DNA of 64,000 nucleotides, from the NCBI RefSeq assembly GCF_000374625.1, contig NZ_KB894771.1:1-64000 (forward strand). The letters run 5' to 3'. A program made the translations under genes and the position numbers. Each line of letters starts with the position of its first letter. Position 1 is the first letter of the stretch. Of this stretch, positions 1 to 10,115 are shown piece by piece. The notes under the pieces are model-generated. The model had not been told where the DNA came from. It did not search any database and was given only the letters and a program-made list of their open reading frames with translations. The DNA is from Allobrachymonas chironomi DSM 19884. GTDB taxonomy: Bacteria; Pseudomonadota; Gammaproteobacteria; Burkholderiales; Burkholderiaceae_C.

Positions 1-565
<565 letters not shown>

Positions 566-1221
566 GAGCCCTGGTCGTCAAGATGGCTGATGCCCCGACC
601 TTCACTGGTGAAGTCAAGGCAGAAGGCGGTCTGACTGTATCCAACCACCTGACGGTGAAGCCGGGTACCACGGTCGACATGGGCGGCAACCGCATCACCA
701 ATATCGCTGCGGGTGTGAACGACAACGATGCCGTGAGCCTGAAGCAGCTGCAGGACGTCAAGCAGCAGGTGACGCATGGCAACGTCAAGTACGAGATCAA
801 TCCGGATGGATCGATTGACTACAGCAAGGTGGTTCTGGGCGATGGCAAGGCGCCGAATGGCACCAAGGTCACCAACGTGGCTCGTGGTGACGTCAGCTCG
901 AACAGCACCGATGCAGTCAACGGTTCGCAGCTGTTCCAGACCCACCAGGTGATCAACAATCTGTCCAACCAGGTCAACGAGGTGGATCGCAACGCCAGCG
1001 CCGGTACGGCCAGCGCCATGGCAGCGGCCGGCTTGCCGCAGGCCTACCTGCCGGGCAAGAGCATGGCAGCCATGGCTGGCGCGACCTACCGTGGTCAGAC
1101 CGCTCTGGCGGTGGGCGTGTCCACCATCACCGACAACGGCAAGTGGGTGATCAAGGGCTCGGTCAACAGCAACTCGCAAGGCCATGTGGGTGCCACCATC
1201 GGTGCCGGTTACCAGTGGTAA
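566..1221 (+). pseudogene. Trimeric autotransporter adhesin (YadA-like), C-terminal fragment cut by the IS
   Basis: About 215 residues remain. They contain the head/neck-type sequence NRITNIAAGVNDNDAVSLKQL, a second neck VARGDVSSNSTDAVNGSQLF, a short coiled coil, and the C-terminal YadA anchor ending in GATIGAGYQW, with the terminal aromatic residue needed for outer-membrane insertion. The frame is open back through the IS end to the transposase stop. An ATG at 583 exists, but it is mid-protein in the family and no signal peptide follows, so I do not treat it as a real start. Export of this remnant is unlikely. Whether the 5' part survives left of the IS cannot be told here. Confidence 0.8.
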
Positions 1222-1291
1222 TCAGCTTGCCCCGGGCGGTTCGCGCCGCCCGGGGTGTTTCCTGACACAGAACAGAATCCAGGAGTTATTC

Positions 1292-2101
1292 ATGCAACAC
1301 TCTTCCAGGCTGCTTGCCACCGTGCTGACCCTGTCGGGCCTGGCACTTGCCGGCTGTACCACTGTCATCAGCCAGGGCGTCGATGACGAGGGCAAGGCCA
1401 GCGAAATCATCTTCCCCGAGATCGACAAGACCTCGGGGATCCATGGCGGCGTTTTTCCCAATGTGGAAAACCTGCGCAAGATCGGCAATGGCGTCAGCAA
1501 GGACGACCTCTATCACCTGATCGGCCGCCCGCATTTCAGCGAAGGCATTGCCGCGCGTGAGTGGGACTACGTGATGAAGTTCCGCGAGGAAGTCAACGGC
1601 CCGATCACCATCTGCCAGTACAAGGTCATCTTCGACAAGGACATGAAGGGCCAGACTTTTGCCTGGAAGCCGCAGGATTGCGAAAACTTCCTCTACGGCA
1701 AGAAGCCCGCTGCGGCCAAGCCCGAAATCCTGACGCTGAAGGGCGACACGCTGTTCCGCTTTGACGGTTCCTCTACCGAGCAGATGCTGCCCGGTGGCCG
1801 TGCCGAACTGAATCGCCTGGCCGATGAGCTGAAGAGCCGTGGCAGCGATGCCCGCATGCGCGTGGTGGGACACACTGATCGCCTGGGTAGTGACAGCTAC
1901 AACCTGGCCCTGTCGCAGCGCCGCGCTGAAACCGTGCGCAACTACCTGATTGGCCAGGGCATCCCGGCAGACAACATCACCGCCACCGGCATGGGCGAAA
2001 GCCAGCCGGTGGTGCAGTGTGCGGAAACCGCCCGCAGCGCCTTGGTGGCCTGCCTGCAGCCCAACCGCCGCGTGGAAGTGGAAGTGACCACCGTGCGCTA
2101 A
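1292..2101 (+). CDS. OmpA-like lipoprotein with SmpA/BamE-like N-terminal domain
   Basis: A 269-residue envelope lipoprotein. The start at 1292 is chosen over an upstream in-frame start because AGGAG lies at 1281-1285 and a lipoprotein signal follows directly (hydrophobic core, then LAGC, lipidated Cys about residue 22). The segment NVENLRKIGNGVSKDDLYHLIGRP resembles the SmpA/OmlA fold. The last 115 residues are an OmpA domain that would bind peptidoglycan (GHTDRLGSDSYNLALSQRRAETV). Proteins of this build are often encoded next to YadA-type adhesins, so a role in stabilising or supporting the adhesin is plausible but inferred. A strong terminator follows. Confidence 0.85.
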   Translation: MQHSSRLLATVLTLSGLALAGCTTVISQGVDDEGKASEIIFPEIDKTSGIHGGVFPNVENLRKIGNGVSKDDLYHLIGRPHFSEGIAAREWDYVMKFREEVNGPITICQYKVIFDKDMKGQTFAWKPQDCENFLYGKKPAAAKPEILTLKGDTLFRFDGSSTEQMLPGGRAELNRLADELKSRGSDARMRVVGHTDRLGSDSYNLALSQRRAETVRNYLIGQGIPADNITATGMGESQPVVQCAETARSALVACLQPNRRVEVEVTTVR

Positions 2102-2123
2102 GCACGGGCCACGACCATTGGGC

Positions 2124-2160
2124 AAACCGCATGGTGCCGCAAGGGCCATGCGGTTTTTTT
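2124..2160 (+). terminator. Intrinsic terminator after the OmpA-like lipoprotein gene
   Basis: An 11-bp perfect inverted repeat (AAACCGCATGG / CCATGCGGTTT) with an 11-base loop is followed by a T run. It lies 22 bases after the stop codon and 26 bases before the rlmB start, so it separates the two genes. Confidence 0.9.
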
Positions 2161-2186
2161 CTGGTGCTTCAGGCGATAATCACCCC

Positions 2187-2927
2187 ATGTCCGCATCCCA
2201 CAAAATCGTCTTTGGCTTCCACGCCGTTGGCGTGCGCCTCAAAATGGCGCCGCAATCGGTGATCGAGGTATTTTTTGATCCCAGCCGGCGCGATGCGCGC
2301 ATGCGGCAGTTTCTGGAGCGCGCCAAGGAGGCGCACGTCAACCTGATCGAGGCCGATGGCCTGCGCCTGTCGCGTCTGTGTGGCAGCCATGGCCACCAGG
2401 GGGTGGTGGCCCGCGTCAGCGAGATCCGCCAGGAGCGTTCGCTGGACGATCTGCTCGACAGCCTGCAGGAGCCGCCGCTGCTGCTGGTGCTGGACGGCGT
2501 GACCGATCCGCACAATCTGGGAGCCTGCCTGCGTGTGGCCGACGGTGCTGGTGCCCATGCCGTGATCGCCCCCAAGGACCACGCTGCCGGCATCAACGCC
2601 ACGGTGGCCAAGGTGGCCAGTGGTGCGGCCGATACCGTGCCGTACTACATGGTGACCAATCTGGCTCGCACGCTCAACGAGCTGAAAGAGCGCAACATCT
2701 GGATCGTGGGTACCAGCGGCGATGCGCCCAAGTCTCTGTACCAGATGGATTTGCGCACGCCCACCGCCCTGGTGCTGGGAGCGGAAGGCCCCGGCATGCG
2801 CCAGCTGACGCGCAAGACCTGCGACGAACTGGTGCATCTGCCCATGCGCGGCGCTGTCGAAAGCCTGAACGTCTCCGTGGCCAGCGGCGTGTGCCTGTAC
2901 GAGGCCCTGCGCCAGCGCAGCCTGTAA
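2187..2927 (+). CDS. rlmB: 23S rRNA (guanosine-2251-2'-O)-methyltransferase RlmB
   Basis: A SpoU/TrmH-class (SPOUT) methyltransferase of 246 residues that uses S-adenosylmethionine to 2'-O-methylate G2251 in the peptidyl-transferase P loop. An N-terminal RNA-binding domain (residues 1-75) precedes the catalytic domain. The three SpoU motifs are visible: NLGACLR at 110-116, LVLGAEGPGM at about 195-204 and LPMRGAVESLNVSVA at 218-232. The length matches the family. The in-frame start at 2118 is rejected because it lies inside or before the preceding terminator; ATG 2187 gives the usual N-terminus. Confidence 0.95.
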   Translation: MSASHKIVFGFHAVGVRLKMAPQSVIEVFFDPSRRDARMRQFLERAKEAHVNLIEADGLRLSRLCGSHGHQGVVARVSEIRQERSLDDLLDSLQEPPLLLVLDGVTDPHNLGACLRVADGAGAHAVIAPKDHAAGINATVAKVASGAADTVPYYMVTNLARTLNELKERNIWIVGTSGDAPKSLYQMDLRTPTALVLGAEGPGMRQLTRKTCDELVHLPMRGAVESLNVSVASGVCLYEALRQRSL

Positions 2928-2941
2928 GCAGGGGAGTTGCC

Positions 2942-3292
2942 ATGATGAGCATCACGATGCGATCCGCCGCTGTGACGCTGGCTGCTACCGCTGCGTTGCT
3001 TGCCGGCTGCACCCAGGAGCAGCAGAACAAGATCGGCCGCGGCGTACAGAACTGGACCGGCACCAACGGCGTGCTGGAAATCTACGCCGGCGAAAAGCTG
3101 GTGCGCCGATTCCTGAAAGTGGACAAGATCAGTACCGCCACCGGGACGGGCAGCGGGGATCCGCGCAGCTACCGTTATGGCTACGGTGTGCTCGATGAAA
3201 ACCTGAATTTCATCGCCGATGCCGATGAAAAGCGCGTCTACTTCGAGATCAGCGACTACAGCAACATCGTGTTTTTCGAAAGCCCGCGCTAA
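2942..3292 (+). CDS. Small lipoprotein, function unknown
   Basis: A 116-residue protein starting 14 bases after rlmB, probably co-transcribed with it. AGGGGAG lies before ATG 2942. The signal peptide ends in the lipobox LLAGC (Cys about residue 22). The mature part has a short helix (QNKIGRGVQNW) and a beta-rich segment with paired charged residues that reads like a small conserved bacterial lipoprotein. I do not recognise a named family. Confidence 0.8.
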   Translation: MMSITMRSAAVTLAATAALLAGCTQEQQNKIGRGVQNWTGTNGVLEIYAGEKLVRRFLKVDKISTATGTGSGDPRSYRYGYGVLDENLNFIADADEKRVYFEISDYSNIVFFESPR

Positions 3293-3395
3293 GGCCTGCC
3301 AGCGCAGTGCGCATGTGGTGCCAATCACCCATCCGTGGCATGGGCGGCACGGTCGTGTCTGGCGCTGACAGACCCCCACCGGTACAATCGCGGGC

Positions 3396-5837
3396 ATGAA
3401 TGCCAGCCGCGCCAGCCAGGCGTCCCCCTCCAGCCGTATCCCTGCCGCCAAGCCCCTGACCAGCTACAAGCCGTACTGGGCCAGGCGCTTTGGCACGGCC
3501 CCGTTCCTGCCCATGAGCCGCGCCGAAATGGAGCAGCTCGGCTGGGACAGCTGCGACGTGATTCTGGTCACCGGCGATGCCTATGTCGATCACCCCAGCT
3601 TCGGCATGGCGGTGATTGGCCGCGTGCTGGAGGCCCAGGGCTTCCGCGTGGGCATCATTGCCCAGCCCGATTGGCAGAGCGCCGAACCGTTCAAGGCGCT
3701 CGGCAAGCCCAATCTGTTCTGGGGCGTGACCGGCGGCAACATGGACAGCATGATCAACCGCTACACGGCCGATCGCAAGATTCGCAGTGACGATGCCTAC
3801 ACGCCGGGCGACATCGGCGGCAAGCGGCCGGACCGCGCCGCCATTGTCTACAGCCAGCGCTGTCGCGAGGCCTTCAAGGATGTGCCCATCGTGCTGGGCG
3901 GTATCGAAGGCAGCTTGCGCCGCATTGCCCACTACGATTACTGGAGCGACAAGGTGCGCCGCAGCATGGTGGTGGACAGCAAGTGCGATCTGCTGCTGTA
4001 CGGCAATGCCGAGCGCGCCCTGATCGAAGTGGCACACCGGCTGGCACGCCGCGAGCCGGTGAGCAGCATCACCGATGTGCGTGGCACCGCCTTTGTCATG
4101 CGGCAGTCGCCCGAGGACTGGTTCGAGATCGATTCCACCGAGGTGGACCAGCCGGGTCGCGTCGAGGAGCATGTCAACCCGTACCAGACCACCGGCGAAC
4201 AGGCGGCCGGGCAGGGCAGCAGCTGCGAGGCGGCCATGACAGCGCCTGCGGCATCGGCAGAGCAGCCGATCCGCATCGTGCGCGAGGCATCCCGGGCCGT
4301 GCAGCGTCCGCCGCGTGAGCGCACCGTGATCCGTCTGCCGAGTTACGAGCAGGTCAAGGCGGACCCGGTGCTGTACGCGCATGCCAACCGCGTGCTGCAC
4401 CTGGAAACCAACCCCGGCAACGCGCGAGCGCTGGTACAGGCGCATGGGGAAGGCACGACCGCGCGCGATGTCTGGCTGACGCCGCCGCCGATTCCGCTGA
4501 CCACCGAGGAAATGGACTGGGTGTTCGGCCTGCCGTATGCGCGCAGCCCGCATCCGTCCTATGCCGACGAAAATGGTCGCCACGACGGCGCCACCAAGAT
4601 TCCGGCCTGGGAGATGATCCGCTTCTCGGTCAATATCATGCGTGGCTGCTTTGGCGGTTGCACCTTCTGCAGCATCACCGAGCACGAAGGCCGCATCATC
4701 CAGAGCCGCAGCGAGGACTCCATCATCCGCGAGCTGGAAGACATGCGCGACAAGGTGCAGGGCTTTACCGGCGTGGTCAGTGATCTGGGCGGCCCCACGG
4801 CCAATATGTACCGGCTGGGCTGCAAGAGCCCGGAGATCGAGGCGGCCTGCCGCAAGCCGAGCTGCGTCTATCCCGGCATCTGCCAGAACCTGCACACCGA
4901 CCATGGCCCGCTGATCAATATCTACAAACGCGCGCGCAAGCTGCCCGGCGTGAAAAAGGTGCTGATCGGCTCCGGCCTGCGCTACGACCTGGCGGTGCAA
5001 TCGCCCGAATACATCAAGGAGCTGGTGCAGCACCACGTGGGTGGCTACCTCAAGATTGCCCCTGAGCATACCGAGCAGGGGCCGCTGTCCAAGATGATGA
5101 AGCCGGGCATCGGCACCTATGACCGCTTCAAGCAGCTATTCGACAAGTACAACGCCGAAGCCGGCAAGAAGCAGTTCCTGATTCCGTACTTCATTGCGGC
5201 GCACCCCGGCACCAGCGATGAGGACATGATGAACCTGGCGGTCTGGCTCAAGCGCAATGGCTTCCGTGCCGACCAGGTACAGACTTTCTACCCCAGCCCG
5301 ATGGCCACGGCGACCGCCATGTACCACACTCGGCTGAATACGCTCAAGGGCATCCACCGTCCGGACGGCCCGAATGCGGAGCGCGCCGAAAGCGTGGATG
5401 TGGTCAAGGGCGAACGTCGTCGCCGCCTGCACAAGGCGTTCTTGCGCTACCACGATCCCAACAACTGGCCCTTGCTGCGCGAGGCGCTCAAGGCCATGGG
5501 CCGACAGGACCTGATCGGCAATGGCAAGCAGCATCTGATTCCGACCTGGCAGCCGCTGGGCGATGGCGGTTACCAGAGCCCGCGTCGCAGCAATTCCACG
5601 GCTGGCAGCAGCCCCGGCCAGCGTGCCACGGTGGCCGCAGCGGGGCCGCGTGCTGCAGGCAGCAGTGCCGGTCAGCGCACGCCACGCAAGGGTGCGCTGC
5701 TGACCCAGCACACCGGACTGCCGCCGCGCAGCCAGGGTGGCAAGGCCGCACCAGCGGGGGGCGGCAAGGCAGCGGCCAGGCCACGGCTGGACAGCAAGAC
5801 CGGCAGCCCGGCCGGGCGCGGCAAGCGCAGCCGCTGA
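3396..5837 (+). CDS. ygiQ: YgiQ family radical SAM protein
   Basis: An 813-residue member of the YgiQ/UPF0313 radical SAM family. The 4Fe-4S cluster motif CxxxCxxC is at Cys418, Cys422 and Cys425 ([10 protein letters not shown]), inside an Elp3-like core. The N-terminal part ([20 protein letters not shown]) is the conserved YgiQ B12-binding-like region. A basic, Gly/Ala/Pro-rich low-complexity tail of about 90 residues follows the conserved part, as in many betaproteobacterial members. The substrate is unknown. It ends 26 bases before the convergent yhhJ. Confidence 0.93.
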   Translation: MNASRASQASPSSRIPAAKPLTSYKPYWARRFGTAPFLPMSRAEMEQLGWDSCDVILVTGDAYVDHPSFGMAVIGRVLEAQGFRVGIIAQPDWQSAEPFKALGKPNLFWGVTGGNMDSMINRYTADRKIRSDDAYTPGDIGGKRPDRAAIVYSQRCREAFKDVPIVLGGIEGSLRRIAHYDYWSDKVRRSMVVDSKCDLLLYGNAERALIEVAHRLARREPVSSITDVRGTAFVMRQSPEDWFEIDSTEVDQPGRVEEHVNPYQTTGEQAAGQGSSCEAAMTAPAASAEQPIRIVREASRAVQRPPRERTVIRLPSYEQVKADPVLYAHANRVLHLETNPGNARALVQAHGEGTTARDVWLTPPPIPLTTEEMDWVFGLPYARSPHPSYADENGRHDGATKIPAWEMIRFSVNIMRGCFGGCTFCSITEHEGRIIQSRSEDSIIRELEDMRDKVQGFTGVVSDLGGPTANMYRLGCKSPEIEAACRKPSCVYPGICQNLHTDHGPLINIYKRARKLPGVKKVLIGSGLRYDLAVQSPEYIKELVQHHVGGYLKIAPEHTEQGPLSKMMKPGIGTYDRFKQLFDKYNAEAGKKQFLIPYFIAAHPGTSDEDMMNLAVWLKRNGFRADQVQTFYPSPMATATAMYHTRLNTLKGIHRPDGPNAERAESVDVVKGERRRRLHKAFLRYHDPNNWPLLREALKAMGRQDLIGNGKQHLIPTWQPLGDGGYQSPRRSNSTAGSSPGQRATVAAAGPRAAGSSAGQRTPRKGALLTQHTGLPPRSQGGKAAPAGGGKAAARPRLDSKTGSPAGRGKRSR

Positions 5838-5862
5838 GGGCAGAGCGCCGCGCCGGCAGCGC

Positions 5863-6984
5863 TCAGCCCATCTGGCTGAGCATCTTGCGAAAGCGTGACA
5901 GCGACAGCAGGAACAGCGCGCAGCCGATCAGGATCAGTGCCAGCATTTCCGGCCACACGATGGAGAAGCCGGCGCCCCGGTACAGAATCGCCTGGCTGGC
6001 CGATACAAAGTGGGTGGTGGGTGCCACCAGCATCACGTTCTGCACAAAGCCCGGCATGCTTTCACGCGGGCTGCCGGCCCCCGACAGCATTTGCAGCGGC
6101 ATCATCACCAGCAGCATCAGCAGGCCGAACTGCGGCATGGTGCGCGCCAGCGTGGCCAGGAAAATGCCCAGCGAGGTGGTGGAAAACAGGTGCAGCAGGG
6201 TCACCAGCAGGAACAAGGGCACCGATCCCTCGATCGGCACCCCCAGCCAGCCCTGCACCACGAAGGTGATCGACAGCGCCGTGGCCGTCAGTACCACCAC
6301 CGCCATCGACCAGACCTTGGACAGCATGATTTCGGTCGGGGTGACCGGCATCACCAGCAGATGCTCGATGGTGCCGTGCTCGCGCTCCCGGATCAGGGCG
6401 GCACCGGTCAGGATGATGGAGAGCATGGTTACGATGTTGATGATCTCCATCACGCCCAGGGTCCAGCTCTGGGTCAGCGTCGGGTTGAAGCGCATGCGCT
6501 GTTCGATGCGCACCGGCAGTGTGGTGCTGCCCTGGTGGCCCTGCACGAAGTTGGCCACTTCGGTCTGCACGATTTGTGCCAGGTAGCCACTGCCGCTGAA
6601 GGCCTGGCTCATGCGGGTGGCATCGACATTGAGCTGGATTGCCGGCTGGCGGCCAGCCAGCACGTCGCGCTGGAAGTTGGGCGGGATGTTGAGCGTGAAG
6701 GTGTAGCGGCCGGCGTCCAGGCCGGCATCCATCTGGTCGGTGGCGATGAAGTCCGGCGCAATGAAGTAGGGCGGCAGCAACGCCGAGCCGATGCGGCCCG
6801 ACAACTGGGAGTGGTCTTCATCGACAATCGCCACCGGCACCTTGCTCAGGGTTTCCGGTGCTGCGGTGGAGGCGGTGTAAATGGCCAGCGTGAACGCATA
6901 CACGATCAGCACCAGCATGATCGGGTCGCGCAGCAGGCTCCACAATTCCTTCACGCCCAGGCGGTAGATATTGGCAGCTTGCAT
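5863..6984 (-). CDS. yhhJ: ABC-2 type inner-membrane permease YhhJ
   Basis: A 373-residue ABC-2 permease: one N-terminal membrane helix (about residues 22-40), a large periplasmic domain (about 60-170), then five helices in the C-terminal half with the ABC-2 signature region (REREHGTIEHLLVMPVTPTEIMLSK). It starts one base after the rbbA stop, so the two are translationally linked. With RbbA and YhiI it would form a tripartite-like exporter. Its promoter should lie far upstream, before the outer-membrane factor gene, so the prophage in yhiI now separates it from that promoter. Confidence 0.92.
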   Translation of the reverse strand: MQAANIYRLGVKELWSLLRDPIMLVLIVYAFTLAIYTASTAAPETLSKVPVAIVDEDHSQLSGRIGSALLPPYFIAPDFIATDQMDAGLDAGRYTFTLNIPPNFQRDVLAGRQPAIQLNVDATRMSQAFSGSGYLAQIVQTEVANFVQGHQGSTTLPVRIEQRMRFNPTLTQSWTLGVMEIINIVTMLSIILTGAALIREREHGTIEHLLVMPVTPTEIMLSKVWSMAVVVLTATALSITFVVQGWLGVPIEGSVPLFLLVTLLHLFSTTSLGIFLATLARTMPQFGLLMLLVMMPLQMLSGAGSPRESMPGFVQNVMLVAPTTHFVSASQAILYRGAGFSIVWPEMLALILIGCALFLLSLSRFRKMLSQMG

Positions 6985-6985
6985 G

Positions 6986-9733
6986 TCAGCGCTCCTGTTT
7001 TTTCAGCAGCAGGATGGAGGCCAGCAGGATCAGCGGTGCGGCGGCCAGCAGCGGCAGGAAGTAGAGTGCCAGATCGCCAAAATCCAGCCCCTTGCCAAAC
7101 ACGCCGCGGCTGATCAGCAGCATGTAGGTTGCCGGGTGGCTGTCGCCGATCACGCGGCCCGCGCCTTCCAGTGAGCTGACCGGCGTCATCAGGCCGGAAT
7201 AGCTGACCGCCGGCAGCATGGTCACCAGCATGGTGATGAAGATGGCCGCAATCTGCGATTTGGTGAAAATGGAGGCAAACAGGCCCAGCCCGGTGGAGAA
7301 CACCACGAACAGCAAGGTGGCCAGCGCCAGCGTCAGGAAGCTGCCCTTGACCGGAACGCCAAACACCGTGATCGCCATCAGCACCATCAGCAGAAAGCTG
7401 ACCATGGCCATGGCGATATAGGGCAGTTGCTTGCCCAGCAGGAATTCGGTGCGTGTGACCGGCGTGACATAGAGGTTCATGATGGAGCCCGTTTCCTTTT
7501 CCCGCACCACCGACAGCGCGGCCAGCATGGCCGGAATCATCAGCAGCATCAACGGGATCACGGCCGGCACCATGGCCGGCAGGCTTTTCACATCCGGGTT
7601 GTAGCGGAAGCGGGTTTCCACCTGAATGGCCGATTGCGGTGGCCGCCCCAGGCGTTCGGTGGAGAGCTGGGTCAGCCATTGCTGGTGCATGCCCTGCACA
7701 TAGCCCTGGATGGTTTCTGCCCGGTTGGGCACGGCGCCGTCAATCCAGACCGCGATGGTGACCGGCTGGCCACGCTGGATATCGCGGGCAAAACCGGGCG
7801 GGATCTCCAGTGCCATGGTGATGGTATTGGCCTGCATGGCCCGGTCAATGGCATCGTAGCTGTGCAGCGGCGGCATTTCCTCGAAATAGCGTGAGCCGGA
7901 CAAATTGTTGATGTAGTTGTTGCTCAACACGGTTTGATCCCGATCAAGCACGGAGAAGCGCAAATCGTTGACATCCATGGTGATACCGTAGCCGATGATG
8001 ACCATCAGCAGCAGGCTGCCGAACAGGGCCATGATGCCCCGCACAGGGTCACGCTGCAGTTCCAGCGCTTCGCGCAACGTGTAGCTGTACAGGCGGCGCA
8101 GACTGAAGCGCCTGCTGCGATGTGGCACGGCGGCTGCTTCGGTGGCAACCGCCTCTGCCACACTGGCCTGGTCGGCGACAGCATCAGCGGCCGTGTCCTG
8201 ATCGGCTGCGCCGGCATCCAGCAGGTAGCCGATAAAGGCCTCTTCCAGGGTACTGGCACCACGCCTGGCCATCAGGCTGGCCGGGGTGTCGCTGTCCAGC
8301 ACCTTGCCGGCGTGCATCATCGACATGCGGTCGCAGCGCTCGGCCTCGTTCATGAAATGGGTGGAAATGAAGATGGTGACCTGGTCCTGGCGTGACAGGC
8401 TGACCAGCAGCTCCCAGAAGTTGTCCCGCGCGATCGGATCCACGCCCGAAGTGGGCTCATCCAGAATCAGCAGATCCGGGTTGTGCACCAGGGCGACCGC
8501 CAGCGACAGGCGCTGGCGCATGCCCATGGGCATGGCATCGGGCAGGCTGTCGGCGTCCTGCAGCAGGCCGAAGCGTTCCAGCTTTTGGCGCACTCGTTCC
8601 GCAATCTGGTCTTCCGGCACCTGGAACAGGCAGGCGTGCAGCACCATGTTCTGCATCACGGTCAGCTCGTTGTATAGCGAGAAGGATTGCGACATGTAGC
8701 CGACGCGGCGACGGATGTTCAGGTCGCGGGCATCCACCTTGTCGCCAAAGATCCAGGCCTGTCCTTCGGTGGCGTCCAGCAGCCCGGTGAGCATCTTCAT
8801 GGTGGTGCTCTTGCCGCAGCCATTGGAGCCCAGGAAACCGAAAATCTCGCCACGCCGGATGCGGAAATCGACCTGGTCCACGGCGGTGAAGTCGCCAAAG
8901 CGCATGGTCAGGCCGCGCGCCTCGATCGCGATGTCGGCCTGGTCGGACTCGGGTAGCGGCGGAATCACCACTTCGCGGTGGCCGCGCCGCTTGTCTTTCG
9001 GCATCAGCTGGATGAAGGCGGCTTCCAGCGCATCGGTGCCGGTGCGCGTCAGCAATTCCTGCGGGGTACCGGTGGCCAGCACGCGGCCTTCGTCCATCGC
9101 CACCAGCCAGTCGAAGCGGCTGGCCTCGTCCATGTAGGCGGTGGCCACCAGCACGCTCATGTTCTGGCCGCTGCGGCGAATCGTGTCGATCAGGTCCCAG
9201 AACTGGCGTCGCGCCAGTGGATCCACTCCGGTGGTGGGCTCGTCCAGGATCAGCAGCCATGGATCGTGGATCAGGGCGCAGCACAGGCCCAGTTTCTGCT
9301 TCATGCCGCCCGACAGCTTGCCCGCCGGACGCGCCAGAAAGGGGTGCAGGCCGGTGGCGCGGGTCAGCTGGTCGATGCGACGGCGGCGTTCGCTGGCGCC
9401 GTGGCCGAACAACCGGGCAAAGAACTGCAGGTTTTCCTCGACCGACAGGGTGGGGTAGAGGTTCTTGCCCAGACCCTGGGGCATGTAGGCGATATCGGGA
9501 CAGACCTGCTGGCGGTGCTGCTGGCTGGCCATGTCGCCGTCCAGCACCTGGATGCGGCCCTGCTGGACGGCTCGCGCCCCGGCTACCAGCGACAGCAGGC
9601 TGGATTTGCCCACCCCGTCCGGGCCGATCAGGCCCACCATGCAGCCGGCCGGAACCTCCAGGCTGATATCGTCCAGCGCCAGCGTGTCGCCGTAGCGCAG
9701 ACTGACCTGGTCCAGCGTGACGACGGCACTCAT
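6986..9733 (-). CDS. rbbA: RbbA-type ABC transporter: two ATPase domains fused to an ABC-2 permease
   Basis: A 915-residue fusion protein. ATPase domain 1 has Walker [10 protein letters not shown] (37-45), signature LSGGM (140-144) and Walker [12 protein letters not shown] (160-170). ATPase domain 2 has Walker [10 protein letters not shown] (302-310) and its own [12 protein letters not shown]. The C-terminal third is an ABC-2 permease with helices from about residue 570. The same architecture is known for E. coli RbbA (YhiH), reported to bind ribosomes; in this operon it is more simply read as the motor of an exporter. The start overlaps the yhiI stop (ATGA). The gene is intact, but its operon is interrupted upstream by the prophage. 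Confidence 0.93.
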   Translation of the reverse strand: MSAVVTLDQVSLRYGDTLALDDISLEVPAGCMVGLIGPDGVGKSSLLSLVAGARAVQQGRIQVLDGDMASQQHRQQVCPDIAYMPQGLGKNLYPTLSVEENLQFFARLFGHGASERRRRIDQLTRATGLHPFLARPAGKLSGGMKQKLGLCCALIHDPWLLILDEPTTGVDPLARRQFWDLIDTIRRSGQNMSVLVATAYMDEASRFDWLVAMDEGRVLATGTPQELLTRTGTDALEAAFIQLMPKDKRRGHREVVIPPLPESDQADIAIEARGLTMRFGDFTAVDQVDFRIRRGEIFGFLGSNGCGKSTTMKMLTGLLDATEGQAWIFGDKVDARDLNIRRRVGYMSQSFSLYNELTVMQNMVLHACLFQVPEDQIAERVRQKLERFGLLQDADSLPDAMPMGMRQRLSLAVALVHNPDLLILDEPTSGVDPIARDNFWELLVSLSRQDQVTIFISTHFMNEAERCDRMSMMHAGKVLDSDTPASLMARRGASTLEEAFIGYLLDAGAADQDTAADAVADQASVAEAVATEAAAVPHRSRRFSLRRLYSYTLREALELQRDPVRGIMALFGSLLLMVIIGYGITMDVNDLRFSVLDRDQTVLSNNYINNLSGSRYFEEMPPLHSYDAIDRAMQANTITMALEIPPGFARDIQRGQPVTIAVWIDGAVPNRAETIQGYVQGMHQQWLTQLSTERLGRPPQSAIQVETRFRYNPDVKSLPAMVPAVIPLMLLMIPAMLAALSVVREKETGSIMNLYVTPVTRTEFLLGKQLPYIAMAMVSFLLMVLMAITVFGVPVKGSFLTLALATLLFVVFSTGLGLFASIFTKSQIAAIFITMLVTMLPAVSYSGLMTPVSSLEGAGRVIGDSHPATYMLLISRGVFGKGLDFGDLALYFLPLLAAAPLILLASILLLKKQER

Positions 9734-10010
9734 GGCCGGGTCTTGGGCGTCAGCTGCTCAGGCCAGGCCGCTTGCGGATCCAGCTTGATCCAGGCCACGC
9801 CAGGCAGCCCGACCTTGACCTGCTCCGGGTATTTCTGCAGCAACTCGCGCGGCACCTGGGCCTTGACGCGGAACATCAGCTTCTGGCGTTCGCTTTCCGT
9901 CTCGACTGTCTTGGGCGTGAACTGGGCCGAGCTGGCGACAAAGCTGATGGTGGCCGGAATCGGATAATCGGGTGCGGTGTCCAGCACGATGCGCGCCTCA
10001 CTGCCAATGG
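9730..10010 (-). pseudogene. yhiI: yhiI (HlyD-type membrane fusion protein), C-terminal fragment
   Basis: The last 93 codons of the periplasmic adaptor gene, beginning [16 protein letters not shown], whose N-terminal part lies 36.5 kb away at 46533-47334. The N-terminal fragment ends EQVAGRVAI, so the two join seamlessly as GRVAIGSEAR once the phage and one copy of the 6-bp repeat are removed. A reading frame entering from the phage end (ATG at 10119) continues into this fragment, but the resulting chimera lacks the signal anchor, hairpin and most of the lipoyl domain. Confidence 0.93.
10005..10010. repeat. Target site duplication, left copy (CAATGG)
   Basis: CAATGG occurs directly before the phage TG end here and directly after the phage CA end at 46533-46538. 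Removing one copy and the phage restores the yhiI reading frame. Mu makes 5-bp duplications. Six matching bases here mean either a 6-bp duplication or 5 bp plus one chance base. Confidence 0.85.
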
Positions 10011-10075
10011 TGAAGCGGCGCGCGACAATTCGAGGAATTCCAGCTTGATAAGTCGGGACGAATGAATTGCTGCAA
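10011..10075. other. Phage right end (transposase-binding end sequence)
   Basis: The terminus reads TGAAGCGGCGCGCGACAATT, which matches my memory of the Mu right end (TGAAGCGGCGCACGA...) at 14 of the first 15 bases. Two blocks inside it also occur at the other phage end: GCTTGATAARTC(C)GGGA at 10043-10058 and AATTGCTGCAA at 10065-10075. They are good candidates for transposase binding sites. Confidence 0.7.
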
Positions 10076-10091
10076 GTGCAAAGGCGTTTCA

Positions 10092-10114
10092 AATGGCCCC
10101 GTCTCGGGGCCATT
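10092..10114 (-). terminator. Hairpin after the phage methyltransferase gene
   Basis: A perfect 10-bp stem (AATGGCCCCG / CGGGGCCATT) with a 3-base loop begins 2 bases after the methyltransferase stop. It lacks a real T run, so termination at the phage edge may be leaky and transcripts could run out into rbbA and yhhJ. Confidence 0.6.
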
Positions 10115-10115
10115 G

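Noticed and set aside
3249-5069. Minus-strand frame of 606 codons opposite ygiQ
   Set aside because: The peptide is a His/Ala/Arg/Gln-rich mirror of a strong radical SAM gene with no domain; high GC keeps the antisense frame open.
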